DNA from: Stenotrophomonas sp. 24(2023) | Lineage (GTDB): Bacteria; Pseudomonadota; Gammaproteobacteria; Xanthomonadales; Xanthomonadaceae | Assembly: GCF_030913365.1 (NCBI RefSeq) | Contig: NZ_CP133160.1 | Coordinates: 2,518,001 to 2,582,000 of the forward strand | Direction of reading: 5' to 3' | Length of the DNA stretch: 64,000 nucleotides | Shown: positions 1 to 8,683 of the stretch, in pieces | Layout: each line of letters begins with the position of its first letter | Position numbering within the stretch: position 1 is the stretch's first letter | Notes under the pieces: model-generated | Told to the model about the DNA's origin: nothing | The model's input: only the letters and a program-made list of their open reading frames with translations | Databases searched by the model: none | Program-made: the position numbers and the translations under genes

Positions 1-2
1 GC

Positions 3-431
3 CGCCCGCTTCGACTCTCCTTTGCCAGTGCGCGTCACCAGTCCGGCATGAGCCTGCTGGAAATCATCATCGTCATCGTGCTGATCGGCGCGGTGCTGAC
101 CCTGGTCGCCAGCCGCGTGCTGGGCGGCGCCGACCGCGGCAAGGCCAACATCGCCAAGGCCCAGGTGCAGACCGTGGCCGGCAAGGTCGACAACTACCAG
201 ATCGACACCGGCAAGCTGCCCGGCGCGCTGACCGACCTGGTCACGGCCCCCGCCGGCGTCAACGGCTGGCTGGGCCCGTATGCCAAGGCGGCCGACCTCA
301 ACGACCCGTGGGGCCATGCGCTGGAATACCGCGCGCCCGGCGATGGCCAGCCCTATGAACTGATCAGCCTGGGCAAGGATGGCAAGCCCGGTGGCAGCAG
401 CGTGGACGCTGACATCCGTTACGAGCAGTAA
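3..431 (+). CDS. gspG: Type II secretion major pseudopilin GspG/XpsG, 5' end cut by window
   Basis: This is the major pseudopilin of the type II secretion system, the subunit that polymerises into the periplasmic piston pushing substrates through the secretin. The reading frame is open to the left edge, so the true start lies outside the window. The first methionine (position 48) is not the start: the residue before it is a glycine and the run GMSLLEIIIVIVLIG is a prepilin-peptidase site, with methionine as mature residue 1 and glutamate as residue 5. A hydrophobic helix follows, and the conserved NDPWG motif sits near the C-terminus, as in GspG. The mature part visible is 127 residues, close to the family size. 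It leads a tightly packed gsp/xps operon; gspE and gspF would be expected upstream, off the window. Confidence 0.93.
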   Translation, partial: RPLRLSFASARHQSGMSLLEIIIVIVLIGAVLTLVASRVLGGADRGKANIAKAQVQTVAGKVDNYQIDTGKLPGALTDLVTAPAGVNGWLGPYAKAADLNDPWGHALEYRAPGDGQPYELISLGKDGKPGGSSVDADIRYEQ

Positions 432-437
432 GGCCGG

Positions 438-935
438 ATGCTGCTGCGCCTGCCCGCCCGGACGCTGCGTCCACGTCTGCCTGGCAGGCGCGTGGCAGGC
501 TTGACGTTGCTGGAAATGCTGCTGGTGATCGCCCTGCTGGCGGCGGTCGGGCTGGTGACCGCCGCCGGCCTGTCGCGGGGGCTGGGTGGCATGCAGCTGC
601 GCAGCAGCGGCAAGGACATCGCCAACCAGCTGCGCATGGTGCGCGCGCAGGCGATCGCCCGCGGCGAAGCCCAGCGCTTCGTGATCGAAACGCAGCGGCA
701 CCACTGGCAGGGCATCGATGGCCGCCAGGGGAACATCCCGCCGCGCCTGCAGGTGTCCTTTGAAGGCGCCGCGCAGCTGGCAGCGGCCCCGGGGCAGGGC
801 GTCATCGAGTTCCATCCCGACGGCGGTTCCAGTGGCGGACGCATCCAGCTGCAGCAGGGCGACGCACAGTGGCGCATCGATGTGGGCTGGTTGACCGGTG
901 AAGTCCGTTCCGGCCCATGGCGGGGGGCGCCATGA
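438..935 (+). CDS. gspH: Type II secretion minor pseudopilin GspH/XpsH
   Basis: This is a minor pseudopilin of the type II secretion pseudopilus. The 165-residue product has a short basic leader and then AGLTLLEMLLVIALL, a prepilin-peptidase site (cleavage after Gly, Glu at mature position 5) leading into a transmembrane helix. The variable, Gly-rich C-terminal domain fits GspH. The leader of about 20 residues is long for a pseudopilin, and no strong Shine-Dalgarno sequence is seen, so a later start cannot be excluded. It lies 6 bp after gspG and overlaps gspI by 4 bp (ATGA). Confidence 0.88.
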   Translation: MLLRLPARTLRPRLPGRRVAGLTLLEMLLVIALLAAVGLVTAAGLSRGLGGMQLRSSGKDIANQLRMVRAQAIARGEAQRFVIETQRHHWQGIDGRQGNIPPRLQVSFEGAAQLAAAPGQGVIEFHPDGGSSGGRIQLQQGDAQWRIDVGWLTGEVRSGPWRGAP

Positions 936-1351
936 AACAGCGCGCCCGCGGTTTCACCCTGCTGGAGGTGATCGTGGCCTTTGCCCTGCTCGGGGTGGCG
1001 CTGACCCTGCTGCTGGGCAGCCTGTCCGGTGGTGCACGGCAGGTGCGCGAGGCGGAACTGCGTTCGCGTGCCGTGCTGCATGCGCAGTCGCTGCTGGCTG
1101 CCGCCGGCGTGGAAGAGCCGCTGCACGCTGGCAGCCGCCAGGGGCAGTGGGACGACGGCCGCTACCAGTGGCAGCTGCAGGTACAGCCCTACAACGAGCC
1201 GCGTGGCGATGGCAGCCAGGACATGGCATCCCCCGGCGCACCGTGGCTGGCCGAACTGCAGCTGCAGGTACGCTGGGGCGACGATGCCCGCCAGCAGCTG
1301 CACTGGCGCAGCGTGCGCCTGTTGCCGCCGGATCTGGAGAGCGCGCGATGA
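932..1351 (+). CDS. gspI: Type II secretion minor pseudopilin GspI/XpsI
   Basis: GspI nucleates the pseudopilus tip complex with GspJ and GspK. The 139-residue product begins MKQRARGFTLLEVIVAF, a canonical prepilin-peptidase site with Glu5 and a hydrophobic helix. I take the ATG that overlaps the gspH stop as ATGA; an in-frame ATG at 917 would add five residues but breaks the coupling pattern used throughout this operon. The gene ends in another ATGA overlap with gspJ. Confidence 0.9.
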   Translation: MKQRARGFTLLEVIVAFALLGVALTLLLGSLSGGARQVREAELRSRAVLHAQSLLAAAGVEEPLHAGSRQGQWDDGRYQWQLQVQPYNEPRGDGSQDMASPGAPWLAELQLQVRWGDDARQQLHWRSVRLLPPDLESAR

Positions 1352-1980
1352 CACGGCGTGCCGCCGGCTTCACGTTGATCGAGGTCCTGCTGGCCACCGT
1401 ATTGCTGGTGGGCGGGCTGGCGCTGGCGTTTGCCAGCGTGCGTTCGGCCATGGCGGTCAGTCAGCGCGGCGAAGCCATCGCGGCGGCCAGCGAGCGCATG
1501 CGTGCCGTGGAAGGCCTGCTGCGCCGCCAGCTGTCCGCCGCGTTGCGCAGCCCGATCGAGCCCCTGGACCCGACGCGCGAGCCGGTCTATTTCCTGGGCC
1601 AGGCGCAGCAGATGCTGTTCGTTGCCGATGTGCCCGGCTATCTGGGCCGTGGCGGTCCCTACCTGCACACCCTGCAGGTGCAGGGTGAGGCTGGCGCACA
1701 GCGGCTGACACTGGGGCTGGTGCTGCTGCAGAAGGGCGAACGCATCGAGGAAACGCCACCGCGTGCGCCGGAACTGCTGGTGGATGGCCTGCAGTCCGTG
1801 CAGCTGCGCTACCGGGGCATCGACGCGGCCACCAGCCAGCTGACCGAATGGCTGCCGCGCTGGGAGGACACCCGGCGTCTGCCGTTGCTGGTGGAGATCC
1901 GCGTGCGGCCGGCGCAGGGCGCACCGTGGCCGCCGCTGGTGGTCGCGCTCAATGCCGGTGGCACCGGCGGTGCGCAATGA
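1348..1980 (+). CDS. gspJ: Type II secretion minor pseudopilin GspJ/XpsJ
   Basis: GspJ is a minor pseudopilin of the tip complex with GspI and GspK. The 210-residue protein starts MTRRAAGFTLIEVLLA, with the Gly-Phe cleavage site and Glu5, followed by a hydrophobic segment. Its length matches the family. The start is fixed by the ATGA overlap with gspI; the same frame stays open far upstream, but that extension lies inside gspH and gspI and has no support. It overlaps gspK by 4 bp. Confidence 0.9.
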   Translation: MTRRAAGFTLIEVLLATVLLVGGLALAFASVRSAMAVSQRGEAIAAASERMRAVEGLLRRQLSAALRSPIEPLDPTREPVYFLGQAQQMLFVADVPGYLGRGGPYLHTLQVQGEAGAQRLTLGLVLLQKGERIEETPPRAPELLVDGLQSVQLRYRGIDAATSQLTEWLPRWEDTRRLPLLVEIRVRPAQGAPWPPLVVALNAGGTGGAQ

Positions 1981-2843
1981 GGCTGCGTGCGCGTGGGGCC
2001 GCCCTGGTGCTGGTGCTGTGGTTGATCGCGTTGATGACCGCGCTGGTCGGCGCCTTCGCGCTCAGCGCGCGCACGGAGCACCTGCAGCAGCGCGTGCTCG
2101 ATACCGATGCGCGCGGGCAGGAACAGGCCCGCGCGGGCCTGGAATATGCGCTGTCGCGGCTGCGCCCGGACCCGCAGCGCCCCGCATGGCAGGCGGATGG
2201 CCGGCGCTACCGTTGGCAGTTCGAGGAGGCGCAGGTTGAAATCCGGATCCTCGACGAGGAAGGCAAGATCAACCTCAACCGCGCCGATCCGGTGCTGCTG
2301 GAAGCCTTCCTGCGGGCCATGGGCGAACCACAGGAAACGGCCCGGCAACTGGCCGGGGCCATCATCGACTGGCGCGACACCGATGACCTGGTGCAGGCCG
2401 GGGGCGGTGCCGAAGCGCCGGACTACGCGGCAGCGGGCCTGCCGTACGGCCCGTCCAACCAGAATTTCGAAACCCTGGGCGAACTGCAGCGCGTGCTGGG
2501 CATGCGGGCGGCACTGTTCCAGAAAATGCTGCCGTACATCACCCTGTACAGCCGGGGCGTGCGCCCGGACCCGCGCGTGGCCGAAGGACCGGTGCTGACC
2601 GCACTGGGGCTGGATGCCGAGCAGGTACTGGCCCAGCGCGCGCAGCTGCAGGCGGACGAAGATCCCACGGCGGCGCCAAAAACATATGCCAGCGGCAGCG
2701 GGACCTATAGTATCGAGTCCCGCGCCATCGACGGCAGCGGACGTGCGTCGGTGCTGCGTGCGGTGGTGCGCAGCGGCTCGGGGGGACAGCTCGGGCGTAC
2801 TTATCAGGTGCTTCGCTGGGAGCAGGGAATGGCGGCAAGATGA
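1977..2843 (+). CDS. gspK: Type II secretion minor pseudopilin GspK/XpsK
   Basis: GspK is the large pseudopilin that caps the pseudopilus tip. The 288-residue product begins MRLRARGAALVLVLWLIAL: a basic leader, a Gly-Ala cleavage point and a hydrophobic helix. It lacks Glu at mature position 5, which is the usual GspK feature and separates it from GspG-J. The middle contains INLNRADPVLL and a WRDTDD segment typical of the GspK helical insertion. Both ends overlap neighbours by ATGA, so it is translationally coupled to gspJ and gspL. Confidence 0.9.
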   Translation: MRLRARGAALVLVLWLIALMTALVGAFALSARTEHLQQRVLDTDARGQEQARAGLEYALSRLRPDPQRPAWQADGRRYRWQFEEAQVEIRILDEEGKINLNRADPVLLEAFLRAMGEPQETARQLAGAIIDWRDTDDLVQAGGGAEAPDYAAAGLPYGPSNQNFETLGELQRVLGMRAALFQKMLPYITLYSRGVRPDPRVAEGPVLTALGLDAEQVLAQRAQLQADEDPTAAPKTYASGSGTYSIESRAIDGSGRASVLRAVVRSGSGGQLGRTYQVLRWEQGMAAR

Positions 2844-3991
2844 CGGCTTGGCAGGACAGTCTGCGTCAGGTGCAGGGCCGGATCGGTCCCGGTGCCGCGC
2901 ATTTCCTGCGCTGGTGGCGGCAATCGCTGCTGGCCTGGGTGCCGGCACGCTGGCAGTGGGCGCTGGGCTGGTCGCAGGCCCGCCTGCTGCTGCAGCCCGC
3001 GCAGGGCCAGCTGCAGGTATGGCGCGATGTGGGGGGCCAGCGCGCGGCCGTGGCCAGCCTGCCGTGGCCGGTGTCCCCGGCTGCGCTGGAACGCGTGCTG
3101 GACCCGCGCCTGCATGCCCTGCCACGGGTCTGGCTGCTGCCCCCCGGCCAGGTGCTGCAGCGCCGGCTGCGCCTGCCCGCCGCCGCCGGCGACCGCCTGC
3201 GCGACGTGGTCGGGTTCGAGATCGACCGGCAGACGCCGTTCGATGCCAGCCAGGTCAGCTACGACGTACGCAACCTTGGCGCTGCCGGCGAAGACCAGCT
3301 GGATGTGGAACTGGTCGCCTGGCCACGCGCCCAGCGCGAGGCATGGCAGGTGCAGGCCGGTGAATGGGCCACGGCGCTGGCCGGCGTGGACGCCGAAGAC
3401 GTGCACGGTGGGGCGCTGCAGGTGAACCTGCTGCCGCCCCCGCAGCGCCAGCCACAGGCCGATCCGCTGCGGCGCTGGAACCTGTTGCTGGCCGTGGCCG
3501 CAGCGGTGCTGCTGGTACTGGCGGGCACCCAGCTGCTGGACAACCGCCGCGATGCCGTCCAGGCGCTGCGCGAGCAGGTGGACGGTGCCGCCCGCAGTGC
3601 CCGGGGCGTGGCCAGCGAACGCAGCCAGCTGCAGGCCATGCTCGATGGCGCGCGCTATCTGGAAGAACAGCGCCAGCGACGTGCCACCACCGTGGAAATC
3701 TGGAGCGAGCTGACCCGGCGGCTGCCCGATGGCACCTATCTGGAAAAGCTGGCCGTGGAAAACAACGGCCTGCAGTTGATCGGGCTCAGCCGCGAAGCGT
3801 CGCAGCTGGTGCCGCTGCTGCAGGCATCGCCGCTGTGGCGCAAGGTCAACCTGACCGGCGTGCTGCAGGCCGATGGCGCCAACAGCGGGCGTGACCGCTT
3901 CACCCTGACCGCCGAACTGCAGCCGTTGCCGGCCGCGGCGTCCTCTACGACCCCGGAGGCGGCCGATGCCGATGCAAAGCGCGCCCCGTGA
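2840..3991 (+). CDS. gspL: Type II secretion inner-membrane assembly protein GspL/XpsL
   Basis: GspL recruits the assembly ATPase GspE to the inner membrane and pairs with GspM. The 383-residue protein has a long N-terminal cytoplasmic domain (about residues 1-210), including FEIDRQTPFDASQVSYDV, a motif of the actin-like PilM/GspL fold. One membrane helix follows (about 213-232, LLLAVAAAVLLVLAG), then a periplasmic PilN-like region with predicted coiled coil and ferredoxin-like fold. It starts with ATGA on the gspK stop and overlaps gspM by 26 bp. Confidence 0.88.
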   Translation: MTAWQDSLRQVQGRIGPGAAHFLRWWRQSLLAWVPARWQWALGWSQARLLLQPAQGQLQVWRDVGGQRAAVASLPWPVSPAALERVLDPRLHALPRVWLLPPGQVLQRRLRLPAAAGDRLRDVVGFEIDRQTPFDASQVSYDVRNLGAAGEDQLDVELVAWPRAQREAWQVQAGEWATALAGVDAEDVHGGALQVNLLPPPQRQPQADPLRRWNLLLAVAAAVLLVLAGTQLLDNRRDAVQALREQVDGAARSARGVASERSQLQAMLDGARYLEEQRQRRATTVEIWSELTRRLPDGTYLEKLAVENNGLQLIGLSREASQLVPLLQASPLWRKVNLTGVLQADGANSGRDRFTLTAELQPLPAAASSTTPEAADADAKRAP

Positions 3992-4670
3992 CCGCTGGCT
4001 GGCGCTGGGCCTGCTGCTGGCCCTGCTGGGCCTGGGCTACCTGGTGCTGGTGCATCCCTGGTTCACCGTGCCGTTGCTGGAACTGCAGCAGCAGACCCGT
4101 GACCTGCGCGAGCGCGAGCAGCGCGTGCAGGCGCAGCTGCAGCAGCGCCCGCAGATCGAAGCCTCGCTGCGGGCGACCCGCGATGCCCTGCAGCAGCGGC
4201 CGGGCTTCCTGACCGAGGCCACCACCGAAGCCGCCGCCGCTGCCCTGGGCGCCCGCCTGCAGGATGCCGTGGCCGCCGCCAGCCCGGGCAACCGCAGCTG
4301 CACGATCAGCAACCGTACGCCGTTGACGGACAACCGCCGTGATGCGGCGTTCCCGCGCGTGGCGATGCAGGTCCGCCTGCGCTGCGGCGTGGCCGAACTG
4401 GCCACGGTGCTGCACAGCCTGGAAACCGGCAGCCCGCGGCTGTTCGTGGACAACCTCAACCTGATTGCCCAGCGCTTCCAGCAGTCGGCCAGTGAAACCG
4501 GCCTGGGCCTGGATGTGTCCTTCGAACTGGTCGGGTACCTGCTGCCGTCGGTAGACGCCGCCACCGCCGCGCAGGCGGCGCCATCGGCCCCGGCGCCGGC
4601 AGCGCAGGCGCCCAGCGGCGAGGCCATGGCCACCGAACCGGAAACGGCGGAGGTGCCCGATGAAGGTTGA
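3966..4670 (+). CDS. gspM: Type II secretion inner-membrane protein GspM/XpsM
   Basis: GspM is the bitopic partner of GspL in the inner-membrane platform. The 234-residue product has a short N-terminus, one membrane helix (about residues 10-29, WLALGLLLALLGLGYLVLV), a Gln/Arg-rich coiled-coil stretch (ELQQQTRDLREREQRVQ) and a periplasmic domain with an Ala/Pro-rich tail. A second ATG at 3972 is an alternative start. It overlaps gspL upstream and xpsN downstream by 11 bp. Confidence 0.85.
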   Translation: MPMQSAPRDRWLALGLLLALLGLGYLVLVHPWFTVPLLELQQQTRDLREREQRVQAQLQQRPQIEASLRATRDALQQRPGFLTEATTEAAAAALGARLQDAVAAASPGNRSCTISNRTPLTDNRRDAAFPRVAMQVRLRCGVAELATVLHSLETGSPRLFVDNLNLIAQRFQQSASETGLGLDVSFELVGYLLPSVDAATAAQAAPSAPAPAAQAPSGEAMATEPETAEVPDEG

Positions 4671-5448
4671 GCAGATCGGCCTGCGCACCTGGTTCCTGGT
4701 CGCCACCGCTGGCTGGGCAGGCGCACTGTGGCTGGCCACCGGTTTCGGCCTGGGCGGCCAGCTGTCTGCCGGCCAGGCGGGCGATGCGGCGGCCGTGGCG
4801 CTGCCATCGTTGCCGCCGGTCGCGCCCGAACGCATGGCATCGGCAGACAGCTACGCCCCCATCGCAGCGCGGCCGCTGTTTGCCGAAGACCGGCGGCCAC
4901 GCCCTTACCAGCTGGGGGGAACCGAAGGCACCACCACCAGCAGCGTGCGCCTGACCGGCGTGCTGATGACCGGCAGTTTCGCCATGGCCACGCTGACCAC
5001 CGACCAGAACCGGTCGCTGCGGCTGCGCCTGAATGGCGAGGCGGTCGATGGTTGGCAGTTGGTGGACCTGCAGCCACGGCAGGCCACGGTGGTCGGCCCT
5101 GGTGGCAGCCAAGTGCTGCCGCTGGCCGTGTTCGATGGGCAGGGCGGGGAACCGCCCACGCCGCTGCTGGGGGCACAGAATGGCCGGCCGCCACCGGCCG
5201 CGGCGGCACCGGCATCACCGCCCCCGCCGCCTGCGGCGGCGCCGGTGCGTCCGGCGCAGGATACCGCTCCCGTACCGCCACCGTCGGCCGCGGCGGCCGC
5301 TGCAGCACCGGCCCCCGCCAGCCAGGGCCCCAGCGAAGAACAGATGCGGGCGATCCGCGAGCGCATCCAGGCCCGTCGCCAGCAACTCCAGCAACAGCAA
5401 CAGCAACAATCGCCACCGCCGGGCAACGGCAACGGCGCCAACCGATAG
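4660..5448 (+). CDS. xpsN: Type II secretion protein XpsN (GspN/GspC-like)
   Basis: XpsN is the Xanthomonadaceae protein that takes the place of GspC, linking the inner-membrane platform to the secretin XpsD. The 262-residue product has an N-terminal membrane helix (about 8-28), then a homology-region-like domain: SYAPIAARPLFAEDRRP and VRLTGVLMTGSFAMATL resemble the GspC HR domain. No PDZ or coiled-coil end domain is present. The C-terminal third is Pro/Ala-rich and ends in a glutamine run coded by CAG/CAA triplets near 5380-5412, a likely flexible, length-variable tail. Its place just before gspD is the usual Xps order. That it replaces GspC is family knowledge, not shown here. Confidence 0.85.
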   Translation: MKVEQIGLRTWFLVATAGWAGALWLATGFGLGGQLSAGQAGDAAAVALPSLPPVAPERMASADSYAPIAARPLFAEDRRPRPYQLGGTEGTTTSSVRLTGVLMTGSFAMATLTTDQNRSLRLRLNGEAVDGWQLVDLQPRQATVVGPGGSQVLPLAVFDGQGGEPPTPLLGAQNGRPPPAAAAPASPPPPPAAAPVRPAQDTAPVPPPSAAAAAAAPAPASQGPSEEQMRAIRERIQARRQQLQQQQQQQSPPPGNGNGANR

Positions 5449-5457
5449 AGTGAAAGC

Positions 5458-7635
5458 ATGAGCCTGCGTTTCCTACCGTGGTCCCTTCTCCTCGCGCTGT
5501 TGGTCGGCTGCAGCACCGTGTCCACGCCGCAGGTACGGCGTGATGCCAACCTGCAGGCACCGTCGCTGGCCGGGCCGGCACCGGCCGATGCCGCTGCCGG
5601 TGGCAACCAGGGCTCGCCACAGGCGGTGATCCGCCGCGGCAGCGGCACCATGATCAACCGCCAGGCGGCCAGTGCGCCGGCCCCGGCCCTGCATGCGGCC
5701 AGCACCGGCGAAGCCACCTTCAATTTCGAAGGGGAATCGGTGCATGCCGTGGTGAAGGCGATCCTGGGCGACATGCTTGGGCAGAACTACGTGATCGCCC
5801 CGGGCGTGCAGGGCACCGTCACCCTGGCCACGCCCAAGCCTGTATCACCGGCACAGGCGCTGAACCTGCTGGAAATGGTCCTGGGCTGGAACAACGCCCG
5901 CATGGTCTACAGCGGTGGCCGCTACAACATCGTCGCCGCCGACCAGGCGCTGGCCGGCACCGTCGCCCCCAGCACCGCGCCGGCATCGAGCGCGCGGGGC
6001 TTCGAGGTGCGCGTGGTGCCGCTGCAGTACATTTCCGCGGCTGAAATGAAGAAGGTGCTCGAGCCGTACGCGCGGCCCAACGCGATCGTCAACGTGGACA
6101 GCGGGCGCAATGTGATCACCCTCGGCGGTACCCGCGCGGAACTGGAAAACTACCTGCGCACGGTGGAAATCTTCGATGTCGACTGGCTGTCGGGCATGTC
6201 CGTGGGCGTGTTCCCGATTGCCTCGGGCAAGGCCGAGCAGGTAGCCAAGGATCTGGAAAAGGTATTCGGCGAAGAGAGCAAGACGCCCAGCGCCGGCATG
6301 TTCCGTTTCCTGCCGCTGGAAAACGCCAACGCGGTGCTGGTGATCACCCCGCAGGCGCGCTACCTGGACCAGATCCAGCAGTGGCTTGACCGCATCGACA
6401 CCGCCGGTGGCGCCCCGCGCCTGTTCTCCCATGAACTGCGCTACATCAAGGCCCGCGACCTGGCCGAGCGGCTCAGCGAAGCGTTCGCCGGCAGCAACAG
6501 CCGCGGCGGCGCTTCACCGGTCGCACTGGCGCCGGGGGCGATGCCGGCGCAGATGGATGCGGGCAACCGCAACAACGACAGCAGCAACGCCCTCGGCTCG
6601 TCCAGCAGCAGTGGCAACAACGCCAACGGCAGCTTCAACCTGCCGCAGCGCCAGTCGGGCAACTACGCCGTCAACCTGGAAGTGGAAGGTGACCAGGTCG
6701 GCGTGTCGGCGGTGGAGGAAACCAATACGCTGCTGGTCCGCGCGACCCCGCAGGCCTGGCGTTCGATCCGTGAAGTGATCGAGAAGCTGGACGTGATGCC
6801 GATGCAGGTGCACATCGAGGCGCAGGTGGCCGAGGTGGCACTGACCGGCGACCTCAAGTACGGCGTGAACTGGTACTTCGACAATGCGGTGGCGGGCAAG
6901 ACACTGGGCGGAGCCCTGGGCGCCACGACCCTGCCGGCGGCGTCGGGCGGTTCCTGGAGCAGCTTTGCCGGCGCGGTGACCGGCGCCGACGGCCTGGGCT
7001 GGGCCTTCACCGGCCACAACGGTGCGGCGGTGATCAGCGCGCTGGACAAGGTCAGCGACCTGCGCCTGCTGCAGACGCCCTCGGTGTTCGTGCGCAACAA
7101 CGCCGAGGCCACGCTCAACGTGGGCGACAAGGTGCCGATCAGCACCACCACCGTGAACACCGGCGTGGGCACCAGCACCTACAGCCAGGTGCAGTACATC
7201 GATACCGGCGTGATCCTCAAGGTGCGCCCGCGGGTGACGCGCGATGGCACGGTGTTCATGGACATCGTGCAGGAAGTCAGCAGTGCCTCGGATGTGCCGG
7301 CCACCTGCAACCCGCAGGAACAGAACTGCAACCCGCGCATTTCCACCAAGAAGCTGGCCACCGAGGCAGCCGTGCAGAGCGGGGATACCATCATGCTGGC
7401 CGGCCTGATCACCGATTCGGCCACCGATGGCAGCAGCGGTATTCCCGGCCTGAGCCGCATCCCGGTGATCGGCGCGCTGTTCGGGCAGAAGACCCGCACC
7501 AGCCGTCGTTCGGAAGTGATCGTGCTGCTGACCCCGACCATCGTGCGCAATGGTGCCGAGTCGCGGCAGCTGACCGATGAGTACAGCCAGCGCTTCCGCG
7601 CGATGGAGCCGCTGAGCCAGCCGGGCAAGCGCTAA
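5458..7635 (+). CDS. gspD: Type II secretion secretin GspD/XpsD
   Basis: GspD forms the outer-membrane channel through which folded exoproteins leave. The 725-residue product starts with a lipoprotein signal, LLALLVGC, so it is probably acylated at Cys19. Secretin N-domains follow: N0 from about residue 80 (FNFEGESVHAVVKAIL), then N1-N3, each with the typical VVPLQYISAAEM or LRYIKARDLAERL start. A low-complexity Asn/Ser/Gly linker (about 360-395) interrupts N3. The C-terminal secretin domain is complete, with VGDKVPI and the VQSGDTIMLAGLI segment near the end. Ten bases separate it from xpsN; it is the last gene of the operon. Confidence 0.95.
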   Translation: MSLRFLPWSLLLALLVGCSTVSTPQVRRDANLQAPSLAGPAPADAAAGGNQGSPQAVIRRGSGTMINRQAASAPAPALHAASTGEATFNFEGESVHAVVKAILGDMLGQNYVIAPGVQGTVTLATPKPVSPAQALNLLEMVLGWNNARMVYSGGRYNIVAADQALAGTVAPSTAPASSARGFEVRVVPLQYISAAEMKKVLEPYARPNAIVNVDSGRNVITLGGTRAELENYLRTVEIFDVDWLSGMSVGVFPIASGKAEQVAKDLEKVFGEESKTPSAGMFRFLPLENANAVLVITPQARYLDQIQQWLDRIDTAGGAPRLFSHELRYIKARDLAERLSEAFAGSNSRGGASPVALAPGAMPAQMDAGNRNNDSSNALGSSSSSGNNANGSFNLPQRQSGNYAVNLEVEGDQVGVSAVEETNTLLVRATPQAWRSIREVIEKLDVMPMQVHIEAQVAEVALTGDLKYGVNWYFDNAVAGKTLGGALGATTLPAASGGSWSSFAGAVTGADGLGWAFTGHNGAAVISALDKVSDLRLLQTPSVFVRNNAEATLNVGDKVPISTTTVNTGVGTSTYSQVQYIDTGVILKVRPRVTRDGTVFMDIVQEVSSASDVPATCNPQEQNCNPRISTKKLATEAAVQSGDTIMLAGLITDSATDGSSGIPGLSRIPVIGALFGQKTRTSRRSEVIVLLTPTIVRNGAESRQLTDEYSQRFRAMEPLSQPGKR

Positions 7636-7643
7636 GGGGGGAG

Positions 7644-7660
7644 GCCGGGCTGCGCCCGGC
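7644..7660 (+). terminator. Hairpin after gspD
   Basis: A perfect 7-bp stem (GCCGGGC / GCCCGGC) with a 3-base loop lies 8 bp after the gspD stop. There is no U-run, so it is a possible end for the operon transcript or a REP-type palindrome. Confidence 0.4.
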
Positions 7661-7677
7661 AGCCCATACCGGCCTGC

Positions 7678-7700
7678 ATCCACGCATGGCGTGGATCTAC
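7678..7700 (-). repeat. GTAG-type REP (SMAG) element
   Basis: The stem ATCCACGC-ATG-GCGTGGAT is followed by CTAC. Read on the minus strand it starts GTAG and matches the SMAG layout of tetranucleotide plus palindrome. The same stem recurs at 56097-56119 and in the array at 29641-30186. Confidence 0.8.
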
Positions 7701-7822
7701 CGAAGCGGTGGGCAACTGTGGGTCCACGCCATAGACAGCTGTCGGTGGCCGTGGACTGAAGCGGGTGCCGTGCGCCACCCGGCCGGTGCTACCCTTCGGG
7801 CAACGACAACCACGGAGGCGGG

Positions 7823-8683
7823 ATGGGGGCGATCGTGCTGTTGCCGCTGGGCGTGGACGATGCGGCGCTGGACCGCTGCCTGGCCGCGCTGGATGCCGGA
7901 ACCGCCGCCGGCACGGCGATCTGGCTGGCCGATGATGCGCAGGCCGGCCCGCGCGCGCAGGCGGTGATCGAGCACTGGCTGGCGCACACCCCGCTGCAGG
8001 CCGAGTACACCCGCCGCGCACGGCCGCTGGGCGAGGTGGCGCATCTGGATGAAATGCTGCGGGCCTGCGAGGGCCTGGACGTGGCGGTGCTGGCACCGGA
8101 CAGCGTGCCGGCGCCAGGCTGGCTGCAGCAGCTGGAAGCCTGTTTCGCCCGCGATGCGGCCATCGCCACTGCGACCCCTTGGTGCAACGCCGGTGAAACC
8201 ACCGCATGGCCACGGTTGGGCGAGATCAACCCGGTGCCGCCGGACACCACCGCGTTGGCACAGGCCTGTGCCGCGCTGCCGGCGCTGCACCCCGAACTGC
8301 CCTCGGCCGTGACCCACGCGGTGCTGGTGCGGGCCAATGCCCGCCGCCGGGCCGGCGGGCTGGATGCCGACAGCTACGGGGGGTGGAACACGGCGCTGAT
8401 CGACCTGAGCCTGCGCATGGCCGGGCTGGGCTGGCGCAACGTACTCTGCGAAAACGCGTTCGTCTGCCGCGATGGCGAAGCCGCCGTGCATGAGGGGGAC
8501 CTGGATGTGCTCGGCACCCGCTGGCCGGGCTGGGCGCCACGGCTGGCGGATTTCCTCATGCGCGACCCGCTGCACGACCTGCGTGCCGACCTGCAGCGCG
8601 GCGTGCAGCAGGCGATAATGCCGCGTGCGCAGGGCGACCTGTTTCCTGCGCCCCCTGCACCCCCGCCGGAGCCTGCTGCGTGA
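7823..8683 (+). CDS. GT2-like glycosyltransferase
   Basis: The 286-residue product looks like a nucleotide-diphospho-sugar transferase of the GT-A fold that has diverged from classic GT2. It opens with a beta strand (MGAIVLLPLGVDDAALDRC). A segment DVAVLAPDSVPAPGWLQQL corresponds to the usual strand and acceptor-side region, but a clear DXD is not visible. No membrane helix is seen, and a Pro-rich tail ends it. A good ribosome site (GGAGGCGGG) precedes the ATG. It overlaps the next glycosyltransferase by GTGA, so the two probably act together, perhaps in polysaccharide or lipopolysaccharide assembly. Substrate unknown. Confidence 0.65.
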   Translation: MGAIVLLPLGVDDAALDRCLAALDAGTAAGTAIWLADDAQAGPRAQAVIEHWLAHTPLQAEYTRRARPLGEVAHLDEMLRACEGLDVAVLAPDSVPAPGWLQQLEACFARDAAIATATPWCNAGETTAWPRLGEINPVPPDTTALAQACAALPALHPELPSAVTHAVLVRANARRRAGGLDADSYGGWNTALIDLSLRMAGLGWRNVLCENAFVCRDGEAAVHEGDLDVLGTRWPGWAPRLADFLMRDPLHDLRADLQRGVQQAIMPRAQGDLFPAPPAPPPEPAA

